A stretch of 64,000 nt of DNA, taken from contig NC_044561.1 of the NCBI RefSeq assembly GCF_007565055.1, positions 25,204,114 to 25,268,113 of the forward strand. The letters are read 5' to 3'. The notes under the pieces are model-generated. The model saw only the letters and a list, made by a program, of their open reading frames with translations. It did not search any database and was not told the DNA's origin. Positions 11,309 through 20,600 of this stretch are shown here, piece after piece; positions within the stretch are counted from its first letter, which is position 1, and every line of letters begins with the position of its first letter. Made by a program: the position numbers and the translations under genes. The DNA comes from Rhinopithecus roxellana (lineage: Eukaryota > Chordata > Mammalia > Primates > Cercopithecidae).

Positions 11309-11814
11309 CATTTTCTGATTTCTGAAATCACACGTGCTTGTCTAGAAATGGTGATCTCTGTGCCTCGCCTCACATTGTAGATGAAATTCCCATTTACTTC
11401 CTGGATCTCAGCAGCTTCTCCAGCATTTTTTGGATTAATTATGTAAGAAAGAGATGGTTTTCTTTCTTTTTTGATGCCCAAAACATCCCAAGAGTTTCCT
11501 GGAGAGAACAGAAGACTTTGCAGAAAAAGTCCTCTGGGGGAAAATGCTTGCGCTGCCCCAGTTTTCAGGAAGCGAAGCTTTTTATAGTCACACTTGCAGA
11601 CCGCTCTGTACCTAAAGGAAGCCAGGAGGGAACAAGCAGGCATCTGGCTTTGTAGCTTACTTCTGCACCCCTCACCCCTTTCTGGAAGGAGGCAGAACTG
11701 GATGATCCCACCTGCCATTTGGTCTCTGCTTTTCTGGGCTCTTGTCGCCATCCAGACTGATTTGGTGAGGGCCAGGATATATAGCTTGTCACAGGTGTGA
11801 GACAGGGCGGGGTG
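11309..11814. other. No gene recognised
   Basis: Unique sequence. A 184-codon minus-strand frame (11281-11835) begins in the neighbouring MIR and ends in the Alu. It has no recognisable domain, so I treat it as chance. Confidence 0.4.
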
Positions 11815-12008
11815 GGGAGTGCCAAACTCCACCACTTAATAGCTGTGTGACCTTGGGTTGGTCATTTCACTTCTCTCTGCCGCAGTTTTTCCATTTGTAA
11901 AATGGCAGTGATAATCATATTAATGGTATCAGCCTCCTTTCATTGTTGGGAGGAGCTGATGGTGATGCAGTATAATGCCTGGCACATAGTAAGTGCTCAG
12001 TTAGCAGT
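11815..12008 (+). repeat. MIR SINE
   Basis: Well-preserved MIR: 'ctgtgtgaccttgggttgg', 'ccatttgtaaaatggcagtg', 'gcctggcacatagtaagtgc'. Confidence 0.85.
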
Positions 12009-12044
12009 GGTGATGGTGGTGATGGTGGTGGTGGTGGTGGTGGT
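12007..12044. repeat. (GGT/GAT)n trinucleotide repeat
   Basis: A run of 'ggt' units with two 'gat' interruptions, grown from the 3' end of the MIR at 11815-12008. Confidence 0.9.
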
Positions 12045-12859
12045 CTTTGGTCAGGTTCCCTAGAAGCAGAGACTGACATGAGGATTCTGGTGCAGCGATT
12101 CATTGAGAGAAAGCTCTCAAGTGAAACCCATAAGGAAGAAAGGGCAACAACTGGAGCAGGGGACAAAGCTAAGTACAGATGTGGTTTCAGCTGAGCCCCA
12201 GCCTCAGCCCAGTCCCATGGGCACCGCCAGAGTGTGAATTGCATCACTGAGTTGGTGGTGCCTTGAGGCAAGGAGACCTGGGTGTTGTGTTCTGTATTGG
12301 TCAGTCATTGGCCGTGGGCATCTCAGCATAGCCTTCAGTAAGGGCAGTTTCCAGAGGAGGGTGGAGCTCTGAACCTTTTTTAACCAGCATTCACGGCAGC
12401 TGAAGGGTGTGTGTGCACCTTCTAGAAAAGGGGATCTTAGTCAGGGGCGGTACCAGCTGCATCGATGAAAATGATGGGTTCGATGACTTCACCTCTGAAA
12501 ACCAGAGAAGTCAAGTCACTTGCTCACCATCACACAGCTAGTAAGAGCTATAGCTGGATCTCTAAACCCTTAATCATGACGCTATACTTATTTAGCAAGG
12601 ACGGGGTGGGTCTAGAATAAGGCAAGCGAGGTGCTCACATAGGGCACAAAATTGGGGGACATCAAGAAAAGTCACTGATCACTATAAATAACATTTTAAT
12701 TGTGTTAAAAAATTAAAATTAATGCAAAAATTTACGATGGGAAAGGAACCAGAACTATAAATAAAAACAGGATTAGTGTTACTTATTTTTCTCCTTTTGC
12801 CTCTGGCCCAGCATGGCTTGCACCACACTGAGCAAGTCCCTTTTTGAACAATTAGGTTC
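12045..12859. other. No gene recognised
   Basis: Mostly unique. A degraded old repeat scrap with 'cacacagctagtaagagc' is seen around 12500-12560. Confidence 0.4.
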
Positions 12860-13080
12860 TTACACCTTTTCATCATTATCTATGTGACTGTGATAAACAT
12901 TCTTAGAGCAAAATGTTTGTATATTATTATTATTATTTCCAAAGGAATTCCTGTTTGTGGAACTGGATCACTAATTATAGGGTCAAAAGTTAGACACAGC
13001 GCCCCCTCCCCCTTTTATTATGAAAATGTTCAAACATATAGAAAAATTATATAGGAAAACACCCATCAGCTAGATTCTAT
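12860..13080. repeat. Ancient LINE-like fragment
   Basis: 'aaaggaattcctgtttgtgg', 'ctaattatagggtcaaaag' and nearby AT-rich text match an old interspersed repeat also present at 26640-27010 and 57580-58740. The family is unresolved. Confidence 0.4.
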
Positions 13081-13094
13081 GAAATTTGCTATGT

Positions 13095-13408
13095 GGCCAG
13101 GTGCGGTGGCTCATGCCTGTAATCCCAGCACTTTGGGAGGCCGATGGGGGCAGATCACAAGGTGGGGAGATTGAGACCATCCTGGCTAACACGGTGAAAC
13201 CGCCCCCCCATGACCAGATGTCTCACAGGAAACTTAAAAATACAAAAAAATTAGCCAGGTGTGGTGGCGGGTGCCTGTAGTCCCAGCTACTCGGGAGACT
13301 GAGGCAGGAGAATGGCGTGAACCCAGGAGGCGGAGCTTGCAGCGAGCCGAGATCACACCACTGCACTCCAGCCTGGACGACAGAGCGAGACTACATCTCA
13401 AAAAAAAA
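13095..13408 (+). mobile_element. AluY-type SINE with an anomalous internal segment
   Basis: Full-length Alu, but at about 13201-13236 the usual 'ccgtctctactaaaaatac' is replaced by a C-run and 'atgaccagatgtctcacagg'. Its A-tail runs directly into a 17-T run (13409-13425). Target-site duplication 'tttgctatgtg' flanks the Alu plus T-run. Confidence 0.93.
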
Positions 13409-13468
13409 TTTTTTTTTTTTTTTTTGCTATGTGTGCTTTATTAAAATGTAGCCATCCATCCATGGCAC

Positions 13469-13682
13469 TTTTTTTTGTTTTGTTTTTTTTGAGACAGGAT
13501 CTCACTCTGTTGCCCGGACTGGAGTGCAGTGGTGTGATCACAGCTCACTGCAACCTTAACTACCCAGGCTGAAGCAATCCTACATTAGCCTCCAGAGTAG
13601 CTGGGACTATAGGGTTCAAACAATCCTCCCACCTCGGGCTCCCAAAGAGTGGGGATTACAGGTGTGAGCCACAGCACCCAGC
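13469..13682 (-). mobile_element. Alu SINE with internal deletion
   Basis: Inverted, diverged Alu from a (GTTTT)-type tail to 'gcacccagc'. The middle, between 'gactatagg' and 'gttcaaacaatcctcc', lacks about 80 bp. Confidence 0.9.
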
Positions 13683-13691
13683 ACTCCATTT

Positions 13692-13706
13692 GTGTGTGTG
13701 TGTGTA
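13692..13706. repeat. Short (TG)n repeat
   Basis: About 7 TG units between two Alus. Confidence 0.9.
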
Positions 13707-13733
13707 TTTCAAAATAAATTATTGGCTAGGCAT

Positions 13734-14019
13734 GGTGGCTCATGCCTGTAATCCCAGCACTTTGGGAGGCTGAGGTGGGCAGATGACGAAGTTAGGAGTT
13801 CGAGACCAGCCTGGGCAACATAGTGAAACCCTGTCTCTACTAAAAATACAAAAATTATCCGGGCGTGGTGGCGGGCGCCTGTAGTCCCAAGCTACTCAGG
13901 AGGCTGAGGCAGGAGCATTGCTTGAACCCAGGAGGCAGAGGTTGCAGTGAGCTGAGATCGTGCCACTTGCATGCCAGGCTGGGCGACAGAGCGAGACTTT
14001 ATCTCAAAAAAAAAAAAAA
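13734..14019 (+). mobile_element. AluS-type SINE
   Basis: Full-length Alu from 'ggctaggcatggtggctc' to a 14-A tail. The AluS-like 'gttcgagaccagcctgggc' is present. Confidence 0.95.
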
Positions 14020-15083
14020 GTATAGACATCAGTACATTTCAGCTGTACATTTCAATATGCATGTCATTTACCGACAAGTCATTATTTTTTAAGACTTTTG
14101 ATTTAGAGTATTAAATTTCTTACAGTTTTAGTGTCCATCTCTGTGGGTATATGTGTCTGTTTCACCACAACCTTGACAATACTGGGTATGATCTTTTTAA
14201 AGGTGTTTTACTTTCTACTTTGATTTAACATTTTTCCTCCTGAGGACCCCAGTGGATTTCCCACCCTGATGTCCAGATGGTCTGTTAAAAAGCTGTGTGC
14301 CATTCCAGCTCTTTAGGCATTTCTGATGTGACTTTCCTGGGACTGGGGGGAGGACTCAGCTCTTTCTCAGGTCTGTTCCTGTTTCCACCCTGGATGTCCC
14401 GGGCCTGCGTGGTGAGGGAGCAGGGCCATGAAGAGGACTTCCTGGTGTAGGAGCTTACTATGGGCAATCTGTGTGGGGAAAATGGGCAAACTTTGGAGGC
14501 CCACTTTGGATGCCAGAAGTCCTGGGACCTAGGAGGCTGCATGTGGTGGAGGGTATAGCCAGGCACTCATGGCAGTGCAACTTGGCCCTTTGTGTTTCCT
14601 TACCTGCACGGTGGGGTAATGCTTCTGGATATATCAACATGAGATACATAGGCTGCTGCAAGACCCCCCACCCCACCTTCTCCTTCAACCTTCAGTTTTC
14701 TCATGGACCGTGTACCTACTTGCCTCTGGGCACTTGTATCTCTGTGATTTCTGTGGGCCAGGAATTTGGGAGCAGTGTGGCTGAGTGACTATGACTTGGA
14801 GTTTCTTATGAGGTTGTACCCAAGATATTGGCCATTCTACAGTCAGCTAAGAGTTTGACTAGAGATGGAGCATCTGTTTCCATAGTGGCTTACTCACACG
14901 GCCAGCGTGTGGTGCTAGCTGTTGGCTGGGGGCCCCAGATTCTCTCCATGTGGGTTTCTGTGTGTGACTGCTTGAGCATCCTCACAACATGGCGACTGGC
15001 TTTCCCCAGCATGACCTCAGAGAACAAGGTGGAAACCATGATGCTTTTTATGACCAAGCTTTAGAAGTCCTACACTGTCACTT
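14020..15083. other. No gene recognised
   Basis: Unique-looking sequence of over 1 kb with no recent repeat and no splice-bounded open frame that I can support. Confidence 0.4.
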
Positions 15084-15401
15084 TTTCTTCTTCTTCTTCT
15101 TCCTTTTTTTTTTTTTTTTTTGAGACGGAGCATCACTCTGTCACCCAGGCTGGAGTGCAGTAGCACGATCTCAGCTCACTGCAAACTCCGCCTCCCAGGT
15201 TCAAGTGATTCTCCTGCCTCAGCCTCCCGAGTAGCGGGATTACAGGTGCTTGCCACTGTGCCCAGCTAATTTTTATAGTTTCAGTAGAGATGGGGTTTCA
15301 CCATGTTGGCCAGGCTGGTCTTGAACTCCTGACTTCGTGATCCACCTGCCTCTGCCTCCCAGAGTGCTGGGATTACAGACATGAACCACCAAGCCTGGAC
15401 C
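15084..15401 (-). mobile_element. AluS-type SINE with (TTC)n at its tail
   Basis: A (TTC)n run at 15084-15103, a T-tract, then an inverted full-length Alu to 'aagcctggacc'. The flanks share 'tcact(t)tttctt' in imperfect form. Confidence 0.94.
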
Positions 15402-15534
15402 ATCACTTCTTCTTTACTCTGCTAACCACGTGGACCAACCTTGATTCTTTGTGGGAAGGGACCACACCAGGGTATGGATAAAAGCGGGGAAGGATTATTG
15501 ATGGTCATCTTGGAGGACACCTATCAGGCATAAC

Positions 15535-15690
15535 CTTGGTACATGATTTCACCTCTGTGGATCTCAGTCTCCTCTGTCAAATGGGTTCGTGCAAAAAAAT
15601 TCATTAGTTGATTCCTGTGAATGCTTAGAATGGTGTTGGACATTTAGTTTCCTCTTAATAAATATTAGCCACCACTGTCTTCCCCTGCTG
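15535..15690 (+). repeat. MIR SINE, diverged
   Basis: 'gtacatgatttcacctctg', 'ggatctcagtctcctctg', 'tcctcttaataaatattagcc' follow the MIR order. Confidence 0.55.
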
Positions 15691-15787
15691 GGCTCTGAGC
15701 CCTCTGTTGTTAATCTCTATGCAGTGCCTGGCTTAGAGTAGACACCCTCTGAATCTTTATTAAATCAGTGAGTGAAAGAATGAATGA

Positions 15788-16105
15788 GGCTGGATGTGGT
15801 GGTTCATGCTTGTAATCCCAGTACTTTGGGAGGCTGAGGCAGGTGGATCACTTGAGTCTAGGAGTTTGAGACCAGCCTGGACAACAATGGTGAAACCCTG
15901 TCTCTCCAAAAATAACACACCAAAAAATTAGCCGGGCTAATTTAGCTGGGACTACACATACCTGTAGTCTCAGCTACTCAGGAGGCTGAGGTGGGAGGAT
16001 TGCTTGAGCCTGGGAGGCCAAGGCTGCAGTGAGCTATGGTCACGCCACTGCAGTCCAGCCTGGGCAACAGAGTGACATCCTGTATCCAAAAAAAAAAAAA
16101 AAAAA
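15788..16105 (+). mobile_element. Older Alu (J/S-type) SINE
   Basis: Diverged Alu starting 'ggctggatgtggtggttc', with a small internal duplication around 'gccgggctaatttagctggg'. Ends in an 18-A tail. Confidence 0.93.
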
Positions 16106-16160
16106 GAAGAAGAAGAAGAAGAAAGAGAGAGAGAAGAGAGAAAGGGAGAGAAAGAGAATG
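16106..16160. repeat. (GAA)n/(GA)n simple repeat from an Alu tail
   Basis: A purine-only run, 'gaagaagaagaagaa' then GA-rich text, directly after the Alu A-tail. Confidence 0.92.
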
Positions 16161-16650
16161 AATAGCTATAAGGACTAGGAATACATGGAGAAGAAAGAGA
16201 TCTGTTGGCCACATTGCCAGAGAATCCTTTGTGATAAACTTTCTCAAGTGAAGCCCTTTGACCAGTGTCTAGAAAACAAATATTTGTTCAAAACTGAACT
16301 GAGGTGGTGGTGGAAAGGACATAGGATGCATTCTGAGCGACCTGGGTTTCAATCGTGTACTTGGTGTCCGAAGAATAAATATTTACAGAGTCCTGACTCT
16401 GGGCCAGGTACCATGTCAGACCTGGGAAAACCTGGGGTGGGAGCAGCTCTGCTGCATGCCCTGGCAGCATCCTTGCTGTGTGACCTTGGGCAAGTGAATC
16501 TATGTCTCTGAATCTGCATTACTTTGTCTGTAAAAGTAGTGGGGTTGGGGGGACATGGATTCCTGCTGGAAAGAGAAACTTCCTTTAACAGGTATGCCTG
16601 ACCTCCAGGATCCAGCTGCTGCCCACCCCCTTCTTACAACCCCTGACATG
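16161..16650. other. No gene; MIR fragment at 16455-16545
   Basis: Unique sequence, then a MIR 3' half ('ctgtgtgaccttgggcaagt', 'actttgtctgtaaaagtag'). Confidence 0.5.
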
Positions 16651-16718
16651 TTTGGAATCTCCAGGCAGAGGACAGAAAACCTGCATGGATCAGATGAGCG
16701 GGGCCTGGCCGAGGACAG
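16651..16718 (+). other. Exon-like segment, upstream copy with lost splice donor
   Basis: This 68-bp stretch matches 17572-17639 at 61 of 68 positions. The aligned donor position reads ATGAGC instead of GTGAGC, so if the downstream copy is an exon this one cannot use that donor. Similarity resumes weakly at 16919-16957 against 17679-17717, suggesting a larger decayed duplication. It could instead be two copies of an unrecognised repeat. Confidence 0.6.
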
Positions 16719-16877
16719 TGGGTGTTAGGGTCTAGTCGTACTCCCTACGCCTAGTACTCCAGCCCTGTAAGGGTTAAAACCCAGCTAGCTCATGTGACCT
16801 GGTGTAAACCATGAATCATTCCCATTGCTCCTAGTGCTGAGCCTGCTGCCCAGGACGGGGCAGATGCTGTGCCCCGG

Positions 16878-16891
16878 GTTGCCATGGCAAC
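16878..16891. promoter_or_regulatory. Perfect RFX X-box palindrome
   Basis: 'gttgccatggcaac' is a perfect 14-bp palindrome and a full match to the high-affinity X-box bound by RFX-family factors. It lies about 1.29 kb upstream of the coding exon and in no repeat I recognise. Binding is inferred from the motif alone. Confidence 0.7.
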
Positions 16892-16979
16892 TCCACCTGT
16901 ACTGAAATACAGCCTGCCGCAGTCCTTCCTGGGGTGACCTCAGGGGCTGTCTCACCTGGCTCAGTGTTGCCTTCCAGAG

Positions 16980-17130
16980 AGGGAGGGAGAGACAGCTGAA
17001 AAGGAGAGAGAGGAGAGAAGCTTAGAGACAAGCAAGTGGAAGTTGAGACACAGGGAGAGGGAGGAGAGCGAGGTTGAGAAATCAACAGAAACAGACCACG
17101 AGAGGGAGACAGAACTGACAGCGGACCAGA
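16980..17130. repeat. Purine-rich (GA) low-complexity stretch
   Basis: The + strand is dominated by G and A with many 'gagag' runs, ending near 'gaactgacagcggacc'. It is upstream of the CpG-rich segment. No gene content seen. Confidence 0.6.
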
Positions 17131-17218
17131 GGTCCCAAGACACTGCCTGTAACAGTAGAGGCAGAAGCCGTTTCCCAGCAGTGCTAACCTTCCCCGGGGC
17201 TGTCAGATCTCCGACATA

Positions 17219-17260
17219 CAGGCACACACACACGTGCACACACATGCACACACGTGCAGC
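17219..17260. repeat. CA-rich imperfect repeat
   Basis: CA units interrupted by 'cgtg' and 'catg', giving alternating purine/pyrimidine sequence just upstream of the CpG-rich segment. Confidence 0.85.
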
Positions 17261-17329
17261 CGCATTTCCTGGTGCGCTTTTGCGGTGAGGGCACAGGGGT
17301 GGGTAGGCTAGCAGGCACGTGAAGTTGTC

Positions 17330-17680
17330 ATCAGCCCCGAGGGACCGTGAGCGAGTTGGGACTTGGGGGAGAAAAAAATGGGGGCGGACGTCAGCTCCCT
17401 GGGCGGCCACCGCCACCGCCTCCGCCTTCCCGAGGCCCCTCCTGCATTCCTGGGCAGCGAAGCCCCTCGCTAAGACGGGGGCTGATGTCATCCCGGGCTG
17501 CTCAGCCAGGGGACCCGGGGGGCCCTGGTGGCTGCCTCCGGAAGTGAGCTAGCCGCTTGCCGGCCGACAGGTTTGGAATCTCCAGCCAAAGGACAGAAAA
17601 CCTGCATGGGTCAGGTGAGCGGGGTCCGGCCGAGGGCAGCCGGGCAGGGGGCAGCAGGGCGCGGCAGCTTGCCCACCGGA
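17330..17680 (+). promoter_or_regulatory. CpG-rich promoter-like segment
   Basis: CpGs are dense here, clearly above the flanking sequence. The segment contains GC-box-like 'gggggcgg' at about 17390, a CRE-like 'gacgtca' at 17397-17403 and a 'tgatgtca' at 17483-17490. No TATA box is evident. Its position just before a candidate 5' exon and 0.5-0.8 kb before the first coding exon supports a promoter reading. The transcription start is not determined. Confidence 0.6.
17571..17614 (+). other. Candidate 5' non-coding exon with GTGAGC donor
   Basis: The text 'gccgacag' before 17571 could be an acceptor, or transcription could start further upstream. The segment ends 'catgggtcag' followed by the donor 'gtgagc' at 17615-17620. 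It lies inside the CpG-rich segment, so a first exon running from an upstream start to 17614 is the simplest reading. It holds an ATG (17606-17608), which would be an upstream start codon if transcribed. The near copy at 16651-16718 lacks the donor. Transcript data are needed to confirm that it is used. Confidence 0.45.
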
Positions 17681-18163
17681 ACCTTCCAGGGTGCACCTCA
17701 GGGGGGCTGCCTACCTGAAGGGAAGTGAGGACAAGGGTGCCCAAGGCTGCCCCCTCCACCCACTCCCCACCCCCCGCCTTTCGGGGACCGTCACGCCCTG
17801 GAGTGAGTGCAGCCGGCTTCCTCAAAGCTCCTTGTCTCCGCCGATCAGCTGGGTGAGCCCTGGAACTGGAACCTGGACTGCCCAGTGTGTTGACTTTACA
17901 ACTCCGCTGGGGTGGACTCGCAGCCTGGCACTTAGCTGCTTCTTAATTCTGAGCGGCACCCGTGGATGCAGCCGGCTGCTGGCTCGGGGATGTTTACTTA
18001 CCCTTGGTTTGCCTGAAGAGAGCTGCTGTTTTTAAATTTTTTTCCTCCAAGCAAGCCCAGAACTTCCATGAGCAAAAGAGTCAGAAGAGGGGAGAGGACA
18101 CTGGCATTTTAATTGCTCTCGCCCTCCCTAACCTCCTCCTTCCCTCTCCTCCTGGCTGGCCCC

Positions 18164-18448
18164 ATGGATTACCTGGGAGATAAACTCACAGTGGCTCAGA
18201 CCCACATGACCCAGTGGATAGGCACCGTGAGGAGGTCCTTCCAGGAAGCCCTCAATTTGGTGACCACCACGGTGGGCCATGAACGGACGAGTGCAGAGTC
18301 GGGCAGCCGGACCCCCTTCAAGCGTACCTCCTCCTTCCGACACCTGGCTTCTCGGAGTCGGGAATCCTTCCGCCGCTTCTCTGCTCGCAGCCAACAGAGA
18401 TTTTCTTCACTGAGGAAAAGGCACACAGATTCGGAGCCGCCAGATATT
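18164..18448 (+). CDS. First coding exon of an unidentified gene (partial CDS, 95 codons)
   Basis: The frame starts at ATG 18164 ('cccatgg', with G at +4) and runs 95 codons to a strong donor, 'gtaagc', at 18449-18454, in phase 0. An in-frame TAA at 18110-18112 excludes a longer start. Likely acceptors for the exon's 5' end are 'ctccaag' (18051) or 'gcccag' (18060). The peptide begins MDYLGDKLTV. Residues 15-37 form a possible amphipathic helix with W18 and the pair R23-R24. Residues 52-87 are basic and Ser/Arg-rich. They hold an imperfect 11-residue repeat (S57-S65 and S68-S76), followed by R79-F-S-S-L-R-K-R. R70-R-F-S73 matches a PKA-type site. No transmembrane segment or signal peptide is seen. 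I did not recognise the protein family. The rest of the gene must lie downstream, beyond this window or in exons I cannot see. Reading on past the donor gives only 9 more codons before a stop, which supports splicing. Confidence 0.8.
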
Positions 18449-20204
18449 GTAAGCTTATTATGTTTTAAAAAATATTAAAACAACACTGAAAGCTCCTCCC
18501 CTCCAGTCCTCCCAGGGAGGGGGTCTCAGACATCAAACCCGGGAAGTTACTGCTCCCAGAATAGTTGTCAGTCAAAGCCCAGGCACTTCCTGTCCCCTGT
18601 ACCTGGGAAGGAGGCACGTAGCAATAATTCCTGTCTCTCCCGAAGTCGGTCAGGAAATTTTTGCTGGATTCAACGTCTATGTGGACAGGGCCAGCACATG
18701 AGTTTGGCTGAATTTGCCGGTTGATTTATGTTTAAGTGTCAACACCCCAGCTCCCGACACAAAAGCTCATCCTTCCCCCTATTTTTAGGGTGGATTAGTG
18801 GCACCTGCCTCATCTCCTCTCACCCTCCTAGGAAGCACAAGTGGCCATGCCATGTGCACACTGAGTTGTAGCTTTTGTCGTTCTACCGAGCTTTCGTTGG
18901 ACTGCTGAGGAAAGGGCCTTAGGAGACCGAGATGGTGGGCGAATTTGCCCGCTGGCCGTGAACCTGGGGCTTGGTGTGAGTGGGCCAGGGGGGAGGCCTT
19001 TATTTCTTACTCAGGCAGACTCGGGAGGGCTTGGATTGGGACAGCAGGGTGGAATGACAGCTAATGATGAAAAACTTGGCCTGTGTCCTGCTGGGGGACA
19101 GTTCAGAAACAATCATAAGGTCCTTATGGTGATTCGGAGAGGTGGGATTGGGCCCAGAGAGCGGAAGTGCCTACCATGGGGAAGCATAGTGAGCGAGTGG
19201 CAGAGCCAGGTTGGGACCAAGGCTCTGACCTCCCCATTCACGCTCTTTCCAGTGCAGCTCCCGGCAGATGTTCTCCCCAGACCCTCCCGCTTACTTCAGG
19301 GCTGCCCACATCACTGACCAAGCGTGAGCCTAAAAAGAAGGGCTGCCATTTTCACATAGGAGACTTCTACCCCCTGACTGCGTTGGCCCAGTTTGTGGGA
19401 GCACCTGAGGACAGGCGAAGGGCTAAGCCAGCCCCTTTTCCTGGGTTCCTCCTAGCCAGGAGTGCTGTAGTCATTAAGGGACTCAGCATTTAGGGAGGAG
19501 CCCTGAGCTGGCCCTCCTTTCACTGGAGGTGGCAGAGCTCACAGCTGCCCTGCCAGGTTCAGGGGCTCAGTATCCCCTCTGCTAGCCCAGAGGTGTGGTG
19601 ACTCACCCCAGGCCACACAGCAGCCGGAGCAGGCAGGTGCAAATGCAAGGCAGGAGCCGAGCACTTGGGCATAACGTGTCTCGTTCACAGGACGTCTCCT
19701 TCGCAGTGGGTCTGTGCTCCTTTGTGGCCTTGGACGAATTAGTGGGGCTTAAATTTATGAGACAGATTCCCCAACCTCTGGAAGGTGTGACTTGGCACAG
19801 GGAAAGAAGGCCCCTCATTCATTCTGTCTCCCTCTGTGTGTATCTCTGTCTCTGTGATGTGTCTCTCTGCCTTGCTCTGTCTCTGTTTGTTTCTCTGTGA
19901 GTCCTGTTCTCTCTCAGGGTAAGGGGCTGGTGACAGGCAGGCTCTGTTGGTATCCCTCTTTCCCCACCCTGGGGAGTGGTGTGACCATGGGCATTGGCCT
20001 GAATCCCCTAGGCCTCTTCCTGTGTTCCAGGTTGGTGCCACTGGAGGAGTTGCCTCTCCAGCTGGTTGAATAAATGAAGTTGGGTGGTGCAGAGCCATTC
20101 CCTTTTGCATCGGGATGCCACCAAGAGTGTAAATACATGCAAAATACATTCAAGCTTCAGGCTCCTTCCCATGTAGCCACACTACTGGGTGGTAGGCACC
20201 AGCT
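18449..20204. other. Presumed intron 1, mostly unique; TCTG-rich tract
   Basis: No recent repeat and no second exon that I can support. A pyrimidine-rich, TCTG/TCTC-type low-complexity tract runs from about 19820 to 19915. At 19110-19270 an old repeat scrap ('tggcagagccaggttggg') is visible. The low repeat density next to the first exon is typical of a regulatory 5' intron, but that is inference. Confidence 0.5.
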
Positions 20205-20370
20205 GGCCTTGGCCTTGACAGCTTGAATCAGACTCCTGGCTGAGGAGCCCTGACCAATTCTTAAGCTTCAGTTTCTTCCTGTGTCCAATGAGGAGAACCA
20301 AGTGCTAGGTATGAGATTGAAGCAAGCCCCGGCATAGTGCCAGGCACACAGTAGCTGCACACTTGTGAGT
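20205..20370 (+). repeat. MIR SINE, diverged
   Basis: 'cttaagcttcagtttcttcc', then 'atagtgccaggcacacagta', follow MIR order. Confidence 0.6.
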
Positions 20371-20489
20371 GCCCTCTCTCTGTTGCTTGCCTAGACACTC
20401 TGCCTGAGCAGGATAAAGGCAGAGTTGGGATAGGAACACGTGCAGTCTTGAAGAGAAGTCAACGAAACACAAGGCCAGGGACCCCCTGC

Positions 20490-20600
20490 TTGGGGTTGAG
20501 TCCTGGCTCTGCCGCGTCCCAGCTGTGTGACCTTGGGCAGACTCCTTTCCTCTCTGTGCATTGATTTCCTCCTCTGTGAAATGGGGATGATCGTGCATTG
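20490..20600 (+). repeat. MIR SINE fragment
   Basis: 'gagtcctggctctgccgcg', 'gctgtgtgaccttgggcag', 'tcctctgtgaaatggggatg' are a clear MIR core. Confidence 0.75.

Noticed and set aside
11281..11835. 184-codon minus-strand frame
   Set aside because: Overlaps an Alu end and a MIR; probably chance.
18113..18163. N-terminal extension of the coding exon from a TTG start
   Set aside because: The extension begins at TTG immediately after an in-frame TAA. The first ATG is at 18164, which is the expected vertebrate start.
18164..18448. Naming the gene
   Set aside because: Several families with basic Ser/Arg-rich N-termini came to mind, but none matched the sequence with confidence, so no symbol is given.
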